Shown: positions 43,810-53,089 of the stretch, one piece after another | Layout: each line of letters starts with the position of its first letter | How positions within the stretch are numbered: the stretch's first letter is position 1 | NCBI GenBank assembly: GCA_026390595.1 | Contig: JAPLFQ010000016.1 | Span: 1 to 64,000 of the forward strand | Origin: Ignavibacteriales bacterium | GTDB lineage: Bacteria > Bacteroidota > Ignavibacteria > UBA10030 | DNA: 64,000 nucleotides | Direction: 5' to 3' | The notes under the pieces: generated by a model | The model's database searches: none | Told to the model about the DNA's origin: nothing | The model's input: the letters and a program-made list of their open reading frames with translations, nothing else | Translations under genes and position numbers: made by a program

Positions 43810-44465
43810 AACTCGATATCGACCAGCTTGCCGTCTTTCAGTTGTATGACTCGGGCGGGATACTTGCGAACCAGATCATAGTTGTGTGTTGCCATGAGCA
43901 CGGCCGTACCGCGCATGTTGATCTTCTTGAGAAGCTCCATGATCTCTGACGAAGAGGTCGGGTCAAGGTTCCCTGTTGGCTCATCGGCCAACAGAAGGGA
44001 GGGAGAGTTTACCAGTGCCCGTGCAATCACGACGCGCTGCTGTTCGCCGCCGGACAGCTCATGGGGCATCTGACTGCGCTTGTGAGTGACGCCGACGTCC
44101 GAGAGCGCGTGGAATGCTCTTTTCTTGATATCACTTCGGCGTGCATCAGTCACGTAGAGCGCAAACGCTACGTTTTCAAAAACATCGCGGTCTTCAAGGA
44201 GCTTGAAATCCTGGAAAACAATTCCCAGCGTACGTCTGAGCCGTGGCACGTCGTCCGCTTTCGTAGTCGCAGAATCGTACTCAAATACGCGGACCGATCC
44301 TGAATCAGGCTTGAGGTCCATGTAGAGAAGCCTGAGCAATGAGCTCTTCCCTGCGCCGGTTGCTCCCACCAGATAGACGAACTCCCCGTCTTTGATCGAG
44401 AGATTGAGACGGTCAAGCACTACCTGTCCGTCAAATGCCACCGTCACGTCTTTGAGGTCGATCAT
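43803..44465 (-). CDS. ftsE: Cell-division ATP-binding protein FtsE
   Basis: 220-residue ABC ATPase. Walker A GATGAGKSSLLRLL, the signature ELSGGEQQRVVIARAL and Walker B SLLLADEPTGNLD are present. VFQDFKLLEDRDVFENVAFAL and MRGTAVLMATHNYDLV are typical of FtsE. FtsE with the membrane protein FtsX controls peptidoglycan hydrolases at the division site. No ftsX is adjacent: the gene downstream is the convergent NifU gene, and the upstream one is pdxA, whose stop overlaps this start by 4 bases. Confidence 0.92.
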   Translation of the reverse strand: MIDLKDVTVAFDGQVVLDRLNLSIKDGEFVYLVGATGAGKSSLLRLLYMDLKPDSGSVRVFEYDSATTKADDVPRLRRTLGIVFQDFKLLEDRDVFENVAFALYVTDARRSDIKKRAFHALSDVGVTHKRSQMPHELSGGEQQRVVIARALVNSPSLLLADEPTGNLDPTSSSEIMELLKKINMRGTAVLMATHNYDLVRKYPARVIQLKDGKLVDIEFK

Positions 44466-45445
44466 CGAGTTTTTGAAAATCGAACTGCATACTTGATGGC
44501 TTCGAGCATGCTGGAGATGTCAGCAGTCCCCTTGCCGGCGATGTCGAATGCCGTCCCGTGGCCTGGGGAAGTTCTAATGATACTGAGCCCTGCCGAGAAA
44601 TTGACTGTCGTCTTGAAAGAACTCATTTTTACCGGTATGAGTCCCTGATCGTGATACATTGCCAGAATTGCGTCGAATGCCTTGTAGGCCGCAGTCCCGA
44701 AAAACGCGTCGGCCGAAACAGGCCCAACAACCTGTAAGCCGGATGCCGTGAGTTCCTCGATCGCCGGCTTGAGAATGTCGTCCTCTTCAGATCCGAGTAA
44801 ACCATGTTCACCCGCATGAGGGTTGAGGCTCAGGATCGCAATCCGCGGTTTGCTGATCTGGAAGTTCGACTTCAACGCTTCGAAGATAATCGTAGTCTTG
44901 TCGACAATCTTTTCTTTTGAAATGCTCTCTGCAACAGATCGCAGCGGGGCGTGTATGGTTACCAGGCCGATGCGCATTTTCTCGGAGACCAGCATCATGG
45001 CGACCTTGTTCGAGCGGCTCAGAAGAGCGATCATTTCCGTCTGCCCCGGGAAATTGTAGCCCGCCAGCTGCATGGCTTCCTTCGATACCGGCGCAGTGAC
45101 CATTGCAGCGACTTTGCGCGACGTACATAGCTCCACCGATTTTTCGATCGCGACGCCGGCTGATTTGCCCGCGGCCTTCGTGACCTCCCCGTACCGGATA
45201 TCGGCCCAGAGGCCGTCCCCTACATCGAGGACAGGCAGCGCAATGCCTTCCTTCCACGGGAATACAACTCTCTGAAGCTTGGCCTTGATTTTTAGTTTGT
45301 CGCGGACGCTTTCAAAAATATTGAGCGGTCCCACGAGAAGAGGAGTGCAGAGTTTGCGGGTTGAAGCGTGCGTTGCCGCCTTCAGAGCTATTTCAGGCCC
45401 GACGCCGTTGAAGTCACCAAGGGTTACAGCGATCAGTGGTTTCAC
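44462..45445 (-). CDS. pdxA: 4-hydroxythreonine-4-phosphate dehydrogenase
   Basis: 327 residues. Part of the DXP-dependent route to pyridoxal phosphate. Motifs: TLGDFNGVGPEIALKAA, VTAPVSKEAMQLAGYNFPGQTEM, NPHAGEHGLLGSEE (metal His), YHDQGLIPVKMSSF and RTSPGHGTAFDIAGKG. The gene sits between the GWxTD gene (4-base overlap) and ftsE (4-base overlap), so all three are translationally coupled. No pdxJ is in the window. Confidence 0.95.
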   Translation of the reverse strand: MKPLIAVTLGDFNGVGPEIALKAATHASTRKLCTPLLVGPLNIFESVRDKLKIKAKLQRVVFPWKEGIALPVLDVGDGLWADIRYGEVTKAAGKSAGVAIEKSVELCTSRKVAAMVTAPVSKEAMQLAGYNFPGQTEMIALLSRSNKVAMMLVSEKMRIGLVTIHAPLRSVAESISKEKIVDKTTIIFEALKSNFQISKPRIAILSLNPHAGEHGLLGSEEDDILKPAIEELTASGLQVVGPVSADAFFGTAAYKAFDAILAMYHDQGLIPVKMSSFKTTVNFSAGLSIIRTSPGHGTAFDIAGKGTADISSMLEAIKYAVRFSKTR

Positions 45446-46791
45446 AGATTCTCAGCTTGACTAAGGATATAATTGCCGTTTCGGGCCGGATCGATGAAAA
45501 TGAACCTCCGTTGAACCCGCTCGTATGTCCAGATTTCCTTGGGCCCGGAGCTCGGCTGGAGCACTCGTTCCGATTTCGGCGGCGGTCCGTAGAGAATGTA
45601 GATCCGGCCGCGGTCTGTCTTGTAGCCGTCGTTTTCCTTGGCCGTCGAGAACTTTCGCATCGCCTCGTCGACACGGAAGTAGTACTCAGCCAATGCGTGA
45701 TTGTAAGCGGTTGTTGTATCCCGGCTGCGTTCCTTCCAGAAGCGGTAGAACGCATCTGAGCGTCGTTCGGCTGAACCTGAGAGCATGCCGTCGATTTCGG
45801 ACTCCTTCGCAATATGGCGGAGAGCGTCGACTGCGAGTTCCGGATCGGTCAGCGAGAACGGATGGGAAGGCCACGACACGCGGAATTCGTGGTTGTCCAT
45901 CTTGTAAGCCTTGCCGAGGCGGTATTGCACCTCAAGAGTATACGCTCCTGGCTGAAGTTTCTCCAGTGGGAGGGGAACATAGATGGCTTTCCAGTTATGG
46001 ACGATCGCTTTCAATCCATAGAGCACTCCTTGCTCTTGCGGGAGAAGGTGCAGCACTCCATCGAGAATCGTGAATGTGGATCCTTCGAGCTTCTGTATTC
46101 TCTCGCCAAACCCTTCGGCCTGGCCGGTAAGTTTCCACGTCAGGCGCAGGGTGTCCAAAGCGGACGGGAGGAATACCTCGGTCAAAAATCCGCCGGCATC
46201 AGCGAAAAGGACGTTGCCACCGCGATTCATCGGAACGAACAATTGTGGTTGTTTGCCGAGGACCGGCTGCCTGCACATTATGAGATCAGACACATATAGC
46301 GCCGCAGGTTTGGGCTCCGGAGATGCTACTTTTCTTGTCTTCTCGATGAAAGCGCGGCCGGACTCACGATCATCGACTGAAAACACGATTGTGTATTTTC
46401 CGGGAGGCGCCTGCAAGGAGATGACTCCCTGCAAGCTGATAGGTCGATCGGAATCTCTCGGCAAGGTTGTGCGGGTAAGTGGCAGCTGAAGGATCTGTCG
46501 TGCCACCGAGACTTTCTGTTCGTTCACAAGCTCCACGAGGAGCTCGCCGCGGGCGACATAATCGGATCGCTGCGGTGCACGCTCGTTGCGGACGAAGATG
46601 AAGAAATTCTGACCGATCCGATAGTGGACATTGACCGTCATCGTTGAGGAATCGGCATTGAAGAGGGCGACTGCTTCGTACGATATAGGAGAACTCGGGC
46701 TCCTGCTTTCGCTCTGCTCAAAGTGGTTTTGCGAAAAAGCGGCGAGTCCGCCGAGCAACCAGCACGCTGCAAGCAGTGATGTGAATCTCAT
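45442..46791 (-). CDS. Exported GWxTD-domain protein
   Basis: 449 residues with a signal peptide (FTSLLAACWLLGGLAAFSQ). The C-terminal domain has NDGYKTDRGRIYILYGPPP and KEIWTYERVQRRFIFID, the GWxTD-domain pattern (here GYKTD) known from Bacteroidota and related bacteria. The N-terminal two thirds are beta-rich, with no other domain I recognise. Function unknown. GGAGG seven bases before 46791 decides the start. First gene of the GWxTD-pdxA-ftsE operon, transcribed from the promoter at 46857-46887. Confidence 0.85.
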   Translation of the reverse strand: MRFTSLLAACWLLGGLAAFSQNHFEQSESRSPSSPISYEAVALFNADSSTMTVNVHYRIGQNFFIFVRNERAPQRSDYVARGELLVELVNEQKVSVARQILQLPLTRTTLPRDSDRPISLQGVISLQAPPGKYTIVFSVDDRESGRAFIEKTRKVASPEPKPAALYVSDLIMCRQPVLGKQPQLFVPMNRGGNVLFADAGGFLTEVFLPSALDTLRLTWKLTGQAEGFGERIQKLEGSTFTILDGVLHLLPQEQGVLYGLKAIVHNWKAIYVPLPLEKLQPGAYTLEVQYRLGKAYKMDNHEFRVSWPSHPFSLTDPELAVDALRHIAKESEIDGMLSGSAERRSDAFYRFWKERSRDTTTAYNHALAEYYFRVDEAMRKFSTAKENDGYKTDRGRIYILYGPPPKSERVLQPSSGPKEIWTYERVQRRFIFIDPARNGNYILSQAENL

Positions 46792-46856
46792 AGTTTCCTC
46801 CAGCTCCATGTTCGCTTCGTCAGCAACGGCCCAGGAGCGGTGCAGGTCCTGGTTGT

Positions 46857-46887
46857 CTAAGGTAACAAGAAAACGCTAAGAGGGCAA
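46857..46887 (-). promoter_or_regulatory. Promoter of the GWxTD-pdxA-ftsE operon, inside a terminator
   Basis: Minus strand TTG (46887-46885), 20 bases, TACCTTAG (46864-46857). The TTG lies in the loop of the pepA terminator hairpin and the downstream half of that hairpin is inside the 20-base spacer. Confidence 0.5.
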
Positions 46888-46899
46888 TGCAACCCTCTT
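46867..46899 (-). terminator. Rho-independent terminator of pepA
   Basis: AAGAGGG (minus strand, 46899-46893) pairs with CCCTCTT (46884-46878) across an 8-base loop. The tail on the minus strand is AGCGTTTTCTTG. Confidence 0.75.
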
Positions 46900-46918
46900 G
46901 TTTTTGCTCATGACTTTG

Positions 46919-48400
46919 TCACTTCCATCCCCGGAGAAACTCCGTGAGGAGACGTACGCCGAAGCCTGATGCGCCCTTCTGAGTATAATCTTCATTCTCT
47001 TCGAGCATCGCTGTCCCGGCGATGTCGAGGTGTACCCATCTATACGGTCCGATAAACTTCCTCAAGAACCATGCACCCGTGATGGCACCAGCCCATCGTC
47101 CGCCCACGTTCTTGACGTCTGCGATATCACTCTTGATCAATTTCTCATATTCGTCAAACATGGGGAGTTGCCACACACGCTCGTACGTCGCGTCACCGGC
47201 CAGTTCAAGTTTCGCCATCAGCCCGTCATTATTGCCCATCATCCCTGCAGCATGATGGCCGAGCGCAACGACAACGGCTCCCGTAAGAGTTGCCAGATCG
47301 ATCACAGCTGAGGGCTTGTACCGTTCCGCATATGCGAGGGCATCGGCGAGTATGAGCCGGCCTTCGGCATCCGTGTTGTCGACTTCGGACGTCTTGCCAT
47401 TGAAGTGCCGGACAATGTCGCCGGGGCGAATGGAATTGCCGCTGGGCATGTTTTCCACGGCTGGAATGAGACCGATGATGTGGACGGGGAGTCTCAATCT
47501 GGCCACTGCCTCGAAGGCGCCGATGACTGCGGCAGCACCGGACATGTCCATTTTCATCTCTGCCATACCTGCAGAAGGTTTAATGGAGATACCTCCAGAA
47601 TCGAACGTGACGCCTTTTCCGACAAGGACCACCGGACGCTTCTTCACATTGCCGTATTCAAGAATGATGAACCTGGGTGGCCGGATGCTTCCCTGGCTCA
47701 CTCCAAGCACACCGCCCATTCCGAGTTCCTTAATCTCCCTTTCATCGAGGACAGTCGCTGAGTACTGGCTGCGTTGTGCTGAGAGGCGGGCTGCCTCGGC
47801 AAGTGTTTCCGGATAGATTTCATTTCCCGGAGCATTGGCCAGGTTTCTCGCAAGAATCGTCGCTTCACAGACGATCTGTGCCCGCAGGACGGCCGTCCTG
47901 CCTCGTGCCACTTTGCCGGAGTCTTCTGTAAAAAGAGTGATCTGTTCCAGGCTTGGAGGAGCGTCTGATTTCTTCGAAACGTACTTGTCGAATCGATACA
48001 ATCCTAGAAATGCGCCTTCAGCAATGGCGGTTACGACAGACTCGTAGGCAGCGAGAGCAGGAGGAATGAATATTGAAAGGCTCTTCGCTTTCAGTGCACG
48101 GGCTCTTTTCGCCGCCGTTGCCCCGCATCGGCGAAAACGCTCGGGTGAGAGTTTTTGCCGTTCTCCGAGTCCCACCAGAATAATCCGACGTGCTTTGCCA
48201 GCTCTCGGGGAATAGAGCACGATCGACTCCCCTTCCTTTCCAACGAAGTCGCCGGTCTCAACAGCCGGCATGCGGACGCCAAGTCTCCGCGCAATTGAGG
48301 AGGTTTCGGATTTGAAAAGCGATCTGTCCTGATGCACAAACAGGGCTGTGACATCAGCAGTGCTTGTGCGCAGTGATGATTGTTCGAATGCGAGCTTCAT
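46919..48400 (-). CDS. pepA: Leucyl aminopeptidase (M17)
   Basis: 493 residues. The C-terminal catalytic domain has VLVGKGVTFDSGGISIKPS and NTDAEGRLILADALAYAE, the M17 signature with its two-metal ligands. GHHAAGMMGNND, NVGGRWAGAITGAWFL and WVHLDIAGTAM follow. Releases N-terminal leucine and other residues from peptides in the cytoplasm. It lies 10 bases after nrnA and is probably cotranscribed with it. Confidence 0.95.
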   Translation of the reverse strand: MKLAFEQSSLRTSTADVTALFVHQDRSLFKSETSSIARRLGVRMPAVETGDFVGKEGESIVLYSPRAGKARRIILVGLGERQKLSPERFRRCGATAAKRARALKAKSLSIFIPPALAAYESVVTAIAEGAFLGLYRFDKYVSKKSDAPPSLEQITLFTEDSGKVARGRTAVLRAQIVCEATILARNLANAPGNEIYPETLAEAARLSAQRSQYSATVLDEREIKELGMGGVLGVSQGSIRPPRFIILEYGNVKKRPVVLVGKGVTFDSGGISIKPSAGMAEMKMDMSGAAAVIGAFEAVARLRLPVHIIGLIPAVENMPSGNSIRPGDIVRHFNGKTSEVDNTDAEGRLILADALAYAERYKPSAVIDLATLTGAVVVALGHHAAGMMGNNDGLMAKLELAGDATYERVWQLPMFDEYEKLIKSDIADVKNVGGRWAGAITGAWFLRKFIGPYRWVHLDIAGTAMLEENEDYTQKGASGFGVRLLTEFLRGWK

Positions 48401-48410
48401 GAAGACTCCG

Positions 48411-49397
48411 TCATACGATGTAGTGTTCTGCTCTTGCTATGACCTGTGCGCGGATTGCATCGAGTCCTGCCCCGGGAATCCGGGCGCCGGCCGCGTTCTT
48501 GTGGCCGTTGCCGCCAAATTCCTGTGCGAGCATGTTTACGGCAATGTCGCCCCGCGACCGGAAGCTTACCTTGATCGCTTCTCCCAGATTGGTGAACATT
48601 AAACCAATCTGCACTCCGGCAATCGTGAGCGTATAGTTGATGAAGTTGTCAATGTCCTCTTCCGTGGTTTCTGTCTGCTTGAACATTTCCCGCGTAACCG
48701 ACAAGTGAGCGACTTTGCCCCCGTGAGCAAGCTGCAGCGTCGACAAAGCATGCCCAAGCAGTTGGAGGCGATTTGCAGTCCCCTGGTCGTAGATGTTCCG
48801 GTAGATCTCGACAGGATCAGCACCCCGCTCGAGGAGATCGGCGACGATGCGGTGAATTGTGGAGTCGGTCTTCGGGAACCGGAAAGAGCCGGTGTCGGCC
48901 ATGATCGCTGCGTACAGAGGTATCGCTATCTCGGTCGTAACAGAATCTTTGTCGAGGAAGAGAAACAAATTGTACAAGACTTCACCGGTCGCAGCCGTCT
49001 CTGGATCGACAAGATAGAGATCGGCAAACGGGAGTTTGTCGAGATGATGGTCGATGCAGACTTTGACGGCCTTGCTGTTGGAGATGTACGGTTTCAACCC
49101 CTGGAGGCGGTCCAGCTGGTTCGCGTCGACGACGATGATGACATCCGCGTCGAGGACCATGTTTGCGTGTTGAGCGGGATCGAACTGCTCAATCACGCCT
49201 TTCGGATCGAGGAATGCGCAATTCGCCGGTAGCGGGCTATGGTTCAGCACCGCCACGATTTTGCCATGGGCGGCGAGATAGCGCGCAAGAGCCAATTCGC
49301 TTCCGATAGCATCAGGATCCGGATTGACGTGAGTTGTGAGGACAAACCGGCTGTGTTGTCCGATGATGTGTTGGAGCTCTTCGAAGGCTTTTTCCAT
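48411..49397 (-). CDS. nrnA: DHH-family nanoRNase / pAp phosphatase NrnA
   Basis: 328 residues. The DHH domain shows LTTHVNPDPDAIGSELALAR, IIVVDANQLDR, VCIDHHLDKLPFAD (the DHH motif) and AIMADTGSFRFPKT. The DHHA1 domain at the end has GGNGHKNAAGARIPG. Degrades 2-5-base oligoribonucleotides and dephosphorylates pAp. The start codon is 82 bases downstream of the korB stop, beyond a strong terminator, so it must have its own promoter; I found none of the common type. Confidence 0.92.
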   Translation of the reverse strand: MEKAFEELQHIIGQHSRFVLTTHVNPDPDAIGSELALARYLAAHGKIVAVLNHSPLPANCAFLDPKGVIEQFDPAQHANMVLDADVIIVVDANQLDRLQGLKPYISNSKAVKVCIDHHLDKLPFADLYLVDPETAATGEVLYNLFLFLDKDSVTTEIAIPLYAAIMADTGSFRFPKTDSTIHRIVADLLERGADPVEIYRNIYDQGTANRLQLLGHALSTLQLAHGGKVAHLSVTREMFKQTETTEEDIDNFINYTLTIAGVQIGLMFTNLGEAIKVSFRSRGDIAVNMLAQEFGGNGHKNAAGARIPGAGLDAIRAQVIARAEHYIV

Positions 49398-49421
49398 GTT
49401 CGATCCGATAATGATTCGGGT

Positions 49422-49459
49422 ATAAAAAAAGGTGTGACCGAACTACCGAGCCACACCTT
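49422..49459 (-). terminator. Rho-independent terminator of korAB
   Basis: AAGGTGTG (minus strand, 49459-49452) pairs with CACACCTT (49436-49429); the tail on the minus strand is TTTTTTATA. Confidence 0.88.
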
Positions 49460-49479
49460 CAATCGCCCCTGCAGAAGAG

Positions 49480-50532
49480 TTACTGAACAACCCAGGTTTC
49501 GCCGGAGTTCAGGAGCTTCTTGAAATCGCCAACTCCTCGTTTCTCCTGCGCGAATGCTATCTGGCGCTCCATCTCGGCTTCGTACACCGGCCGATCAATG
49601 GCAAGGAAAATCCCGACTGGCCGGGGGAGGTGCGGCTTATACGTCATATCTGCCAGGATGAAGGACAGGGTTGTATCTTTCTCGTTGTGGACCAGGAGGT
49701 CGTCCATAGAAACCTTGCCATCCTTCAGGGACACGACTTCGGGGCTGAATCCGTTCAGCCGTATGCCTTTGTCCTTCTCCTTGCCGAAGATAAGGGGTTT
49801 CCCGTGCTCGAGGAACACGACGTTGTCGTCTTTGGTCTCTTTCTCGGTGAAAGGGAAGAACGCACCGTCGTTGAACACGTTGCAATTCTGATAGATTTCT
49901 ACGAAGGAGGTTCCTTTGTGCCCGGCGGCGCGCCTTATGACGTTCTGCATGTGTTTGGGATCCCGGTCGAGGGTCCTCGCGACAAACGTGGCGCTCGCGC
50001 CAAGTGCCAGGGCCGCCGGATTGAACGGATAGTCCACGGATCCGTATGGCGTGGACTTCGTGACTTTTCCCATTTCCGAAGTTGGTGAATACTGCCCCTT
50101 CGTCAGCCCATAGATCTGGTTGTTGAACAGGAGAACCTGGAGATCGAGATTGCGCCGCATCAGATGGATGAAATGGTTACCGCCTATGCTCATCCCGTCA
50201 CCGTCGCCTGTGACAACCCAGACCGACAAATCGGGCCGCGCAATTTTCAGACCGGACGCTATCGCCGTCGCTCGACCATGAATGCTGTGAAAACCGTATG
50301 TGTCCATATAGTAGGGAAAGCGGCTTGAGCATCCGATTCCCGACACAAAGACCATCTTGTTCTTTGGGATCCCGAGATCGGGCATCACGCGCTGCGTCTG
50401 AGCGAGGATCGAATAGTCTCCGCAGCCCGGGCACCAGCGAACATCCTGGTTGCTGGAGAAGTCCTTCGCCGTATATTTCGGCACTGGGATCTCGTTTGCG
50501 TTTTTCATTGTCTCTTCAACAAGCGTGCTCAT
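49480..50532 (-). CDS. korB: 2-oxoacid:ferredoxin oxidoreductase, beta subunit
   Basis: 350 residues. The thiamine-diphosphate motif is GDGDGMSIGGNHFIHLMRRN, closed by LLFNNQIYGLTKGQ. CPGCGDYSI near residue 35 is typical of the beta chain. With the alpha chain it oxidatively decarboxylates a 2-oxoacid (2-oxoglutarate or pyruvate) to acyl-CoA and reduced ferredoxin; the direction and substrate cannot be read. It overlaps the korA stop by 4 bases. Confidence 0.93.
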   Translation of the reverse strand: MSTLVEETMKNANEIPVPKYTAKDFSSNQDVRWCPGCGDYSILAQTQRVMPDLGIPKNKMVFVSGIGCSSRFPYYMDTYGFHSIHGRATAIASGLKIARPDLSVWVVTGDGDGMSIGGNHFIHLMRRNLDLQVLLFNNQIYGLTKGQYSPTSEMGKVTKSTPYGSVDYPFNPAALALGASATFVARTLDRDPKHMQNVIRRAAGHKGTSFVEIYQNCNVFNDGAFFPFTEKETKDDNVVFLEHGKPLIFGKEKDKGIRLNGFSPEVVSLKDGKVSMDDLLVHNEKDTTLSFILADMTYKPHLPRPVGIFLAIDRPVYEAEMERQIAFAQEKRGVGDFKKLLNSGETWVVQ

Positions 50533-52370
50533 GATATCCCTTTCAGAGTGTCTTCAATTACTTTCTCCAGTTCGACAGACCTGAAGGGGAGACCGCGAAC
50601 CTTATTGAACCCTTTCGCGGGAACTAGGAACTCCGAGCGCAGCACTTTCACGAGCTGACCAAGATTGATCTCCGGTACGAGTATCTGCTTGAATTGTCCG
50701 AGAACCTCGCCGAGGTTCTTCGGCAACTGGTTCAGATAGCGGAGGTGCAGGTGAGAAACTGATTTGCCTTGCTTCTGCTGCCGCGCGACGGCAGTTTTAA
50801 TCGCGCCATAGGTGCCGCCCCAGCCGACGACGAGGAGCTCACCTTGTGGTTCGCCTTCGACTTTTGCGAGCGGTATGTCGTTGGCAATGCGTTGGATTTT
50901 CTCTGCGCGTAGACGAATCATCAGATCATGATTCTCGGGTTCGTAGTTGATGTTCCCGGTAATGTTCTGCTTCTCCAATCCGCCAACCCGATGTTCCAGG
51001 CCAGGAGTTCCCGGTATGGCCCACGGACGCGCGAGTGTCTTCTCTTCACGGGCGTAAGGCATGAAGCCCTCGGGGTTCGTAACGAAGCTTGGAGAAATGT
51101 CTGCCATCTTGTCGAAGTCCGGGATGAGCCATGGCTCGGATCCGTTTGCGAGATAGCCGTCAGTCAAAATCATCACCGGCGTCATGTATTTGATTGCAAT
51201 CCGGCACGCCTCGAAGGTTGCGTCGAAGCAATCGGACGGCGTCGCGGCGGCGATCACCGGCATCGGAGCTTCTCCGTTTCGGCCGTACAATGCTTGGAGC
51301 AGATCTGCCTGTTCGGTTTTTGTCGGAAGTCCCGTGCTCGGGCCGCCCCGTTGGACATTGCAGATGACCAGAGGCAGTTCAACCATCACCGCAAGGCCCA
51401 TCGCTTCGCTCTTCAGTGCAACTCCAGGACCGCTTGTCGTGGTGATGCCGAGCGCACCTCCAAACGATGCGCCGATCGCTGAGGTGATTCCGGCAATTTC
51501 ATCTTCAGCCTGGAAGGTTTTCACTCCGTGGCTCTTGTAGAGGGAAAGTTCATGAAGAATGTCGCTGGCGGGAGTGATGGGGTAGCTGCCAAGAAAGAGC
51601 TCCATGTTGGCTTTCTTTGCAGCGGCCATGAAGCCCCACGCGACTGCCTGATTTCCCGTAATATTGCGGTACCTCCCGGGGGGGAGATTCGCCGGCGCCA
51701 CATCATACCGGACGGCGAAAATTTCCGTCGTCTCGCTGAAATTCCATCCTGCTTTCAATACTCTCGTATTTGCTTCAAGAATGTCTGGCTTGTCCTTGAA
51801 TTTTCCTTTCAACCACTCGATCGTCGTTTCAAGCGGCCGTCCGTACATCCAGTACATCATCCCCAATGCAAAGAAGTTCTTGGAACGGTCCACGAACTTG
51901 CTGGAGATGTTGAGATCCTGCAGTGCGAGGGCGGTCAACTTGCTGATGTCGACCTCGTAGACCCGGAATTTCTCCAGCGATCCATCCTTGAGAGGGTTCT
52001 GGTCATAACCGGCGAGCTTGAGATTCTTGTCATTAAAGCCGTCAGTATTGACAATGATGGAACCCCCATAGACAAGGCTGCCGACATTGACTTTGAGCGC
52101 AGCGGGATTCATGGCCACGAGAACATCACATTGATCGCCGGGGGTGTGAATCTCAGTGCTTCCGAAATGGATCTGAAATCCGCTGACGCCAAAGAGAGTC
52201 CCTGCAGGGGCACGGATTTCGGCGGGATAGTCGGGGAGCGTACTCAAGTCATTTCCGAGAATTGCAGTAGTGTTGGTGAACTGCGTTCCCGTTATCTGCA
52301 TTCCATCGCCCGAATCGCCTGCGAAACGAATCGTTACTTCATCAACGTTTTCTATCGTCTTCTGTGACAT
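50529..52370 (-). CDS. korA: 2-oxoacid:ferredoxin oxidoreductase, fused gamma-alpha subunit
   Basis: 613 residues. The gamma domain (about 1-200) has RFAGDSGDGMQITGTQF and PDYPAEIRAPAGTLFGVSGF. The alpha domain has ITGNQAVAWGFMAAAKKANM, YPITPASDILHELS, FQAEDEIAGITSAIGASFGG and GPGVALKSEAMGLAVMVELP. The order gamma-alpha fused followed by a separate beta is the common form in Bacteroidota and Chlorobi. Chlorobi use it in the reductive TCA cycle, but nothing here shows autotrophy. No ferredoxin gene lies beside it. Confidence 0.94.
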   Translation of the reverse strand: MSQKTIENVDEVTIRFAGDSGDGMQITGTQFTNTTAILGNDLSTLPDYPAEIRAPAGTLFGVSGFQIHFGSTEIHTPGDQCDVLVAMNPAALKVNVGSLVYGGSIIVNTDGFNDKNLKLAGYDQNPLKDGSLEKFRVYEVDISKLTALALQDLNISSKFVDRSKNFFALGMMYWMYGRPLETTIEWLKGKFKDKPDILEANTRVLKAGWNFSETTEIFAVRYDVAPANLPPGRYRNITGNQAVAWGFMAAAKKANMELFLGSYPITPASDILHELSLYKSHGVKTFQAEDEIAGITSAIGASFGGALGITTTSGPGVALKSEAMGLAVMVELPLVICNVQRGGPSTGLPTKTEQADLLQALYGRNGEAPMPVIAAATPSDCFDATFEACRIAIKYMTPVMILTDGYLANGSEPWLIPDFDKMADISPSFVTNPEGFMPYAREEKTLARPWAIPGTPGLEHRVGGLEKQNITGNINYEPENHDLMIRLRAEKIQRIANDIPLAKVEGEPQGELLVVGWGGTYGAIKTAVARQQKQGKSVSHLHLRYLNQLPKNLGEVLGQFKQILVPEINLGQLVKVLRSEFLVPAKGFNKVRGLPFRSVELEKVIEDTLKGIS

Positions 52371-52422
52371 AAATGCCTGATTTCCTTACAGTTATCCTTC
52401 GTAAAATGAACCCATTATTCAA

Positions 52423-52453
52423 TCAAACTATGACAATTTCTCATTTTTTGCAC
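52423..52453 (-). promoter_or_regulatory. Weak promoter candidate of korAB
   Basis: Minus strand GTG (52453-52451), 20 bases, TAGTTTGA (52430-52423), 53 bases before the korA start. It deviates at the first base of the -33 element. Confidence 0.3.
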
Positions 52454-52540
52454 GAAAAGTCAAGGTATCGCCATTGCCATTTTGATGCGCCGAATCCAGT
52501 ATCGATTCGGATCCGGAGGGATCGTCTACCAATTCTGAAC

Positions 52541-52577
52541 AAAAAAGCCCACCGCTTGGTTCTTCAGCGATGGGCTT
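52541..52577 (-). terminator. Rho-independent terminator of the ribosomal operon
   Basis: AAGCCCA (minus strand, 52577-52571) pairs with TGGGCTT (52551-52545); an inner CGCT/AGCG stem extends it. The tail on the minus strand is TTTTTTG. It ends the prs-to-rplI set. Confidence 0.88.
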
Positions 52578-52602
52578 CTTAAACCGGGGAATACGCCGGG
52601 GT

Positions 52603-53052
52603 CTACTCGCGGACAACCCAAACCTTGACGTTTCCGATCACGCCTCCGGGCAACTTCACGTTGACGGTGTAGATGCCGAGCGCCTTGATCGAATCCTCAA
52701 GCTCGATATTCCGCTTGTCGATCGTAAGCCCTTTCTCCTTGAGAGAATCGGCGATCATCTGTGATGTCACCGAGCCAAACAGCTTCTCGTCTTCGCCAAC
52801 CTTCATCTGAATCGTGATGGAGACTTTCTCGAGTTCGGCTGCGAGCGCCTCTGAAGCGCGTTTTTCCTTGTCGATCGCACGAACGTGCTGTTTCTTCTCT
52901 TCTTCGAGCCGCTGAACGCTGCTTGCGGTCGCCAGAAAAGCGATATTGCGGGGAATGAGGTAGTTGCGTGCATATCCGTCCTTCACATCAACGACGTCAC
53001 CAATGTGCCCGAGCTGCCCGAATTCCTGTCGTAAGATTACCTTCATTGTCAA
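52603..53052 (-). CDS. rplI: 50S ribosomal protein L9
   Basis: 149 residues. MKVILRQEFGQLGHIGDVVD opens the N-terminal RNA-binding domain, followed by GYARNYLIPRNIAF. A long connecting helix leads to the C-terminal domain (FGSVTSQMIADSLKEKG). Last gene of the rpsF-rpsR-rplI set. Confidence 0.97.
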   Translation of the reverse strand: MTMKVILRQEFGQLGHIGDVVDVKDGYARNYLIPRNIAFLATASSVQRLEEEKKQHVRAIDKEKRASEALAAELEKVSITIQMKVGEDEKLFGSVTSQMIADSLKEKGLTIDKRNIELEDSIKALGIYTVNVKLPGGVIGNVKVWVVRE

Positions 53053-53089
53053 ACTCCTTCGATCGAATAGAGACTCAAACAGTTCTTTA

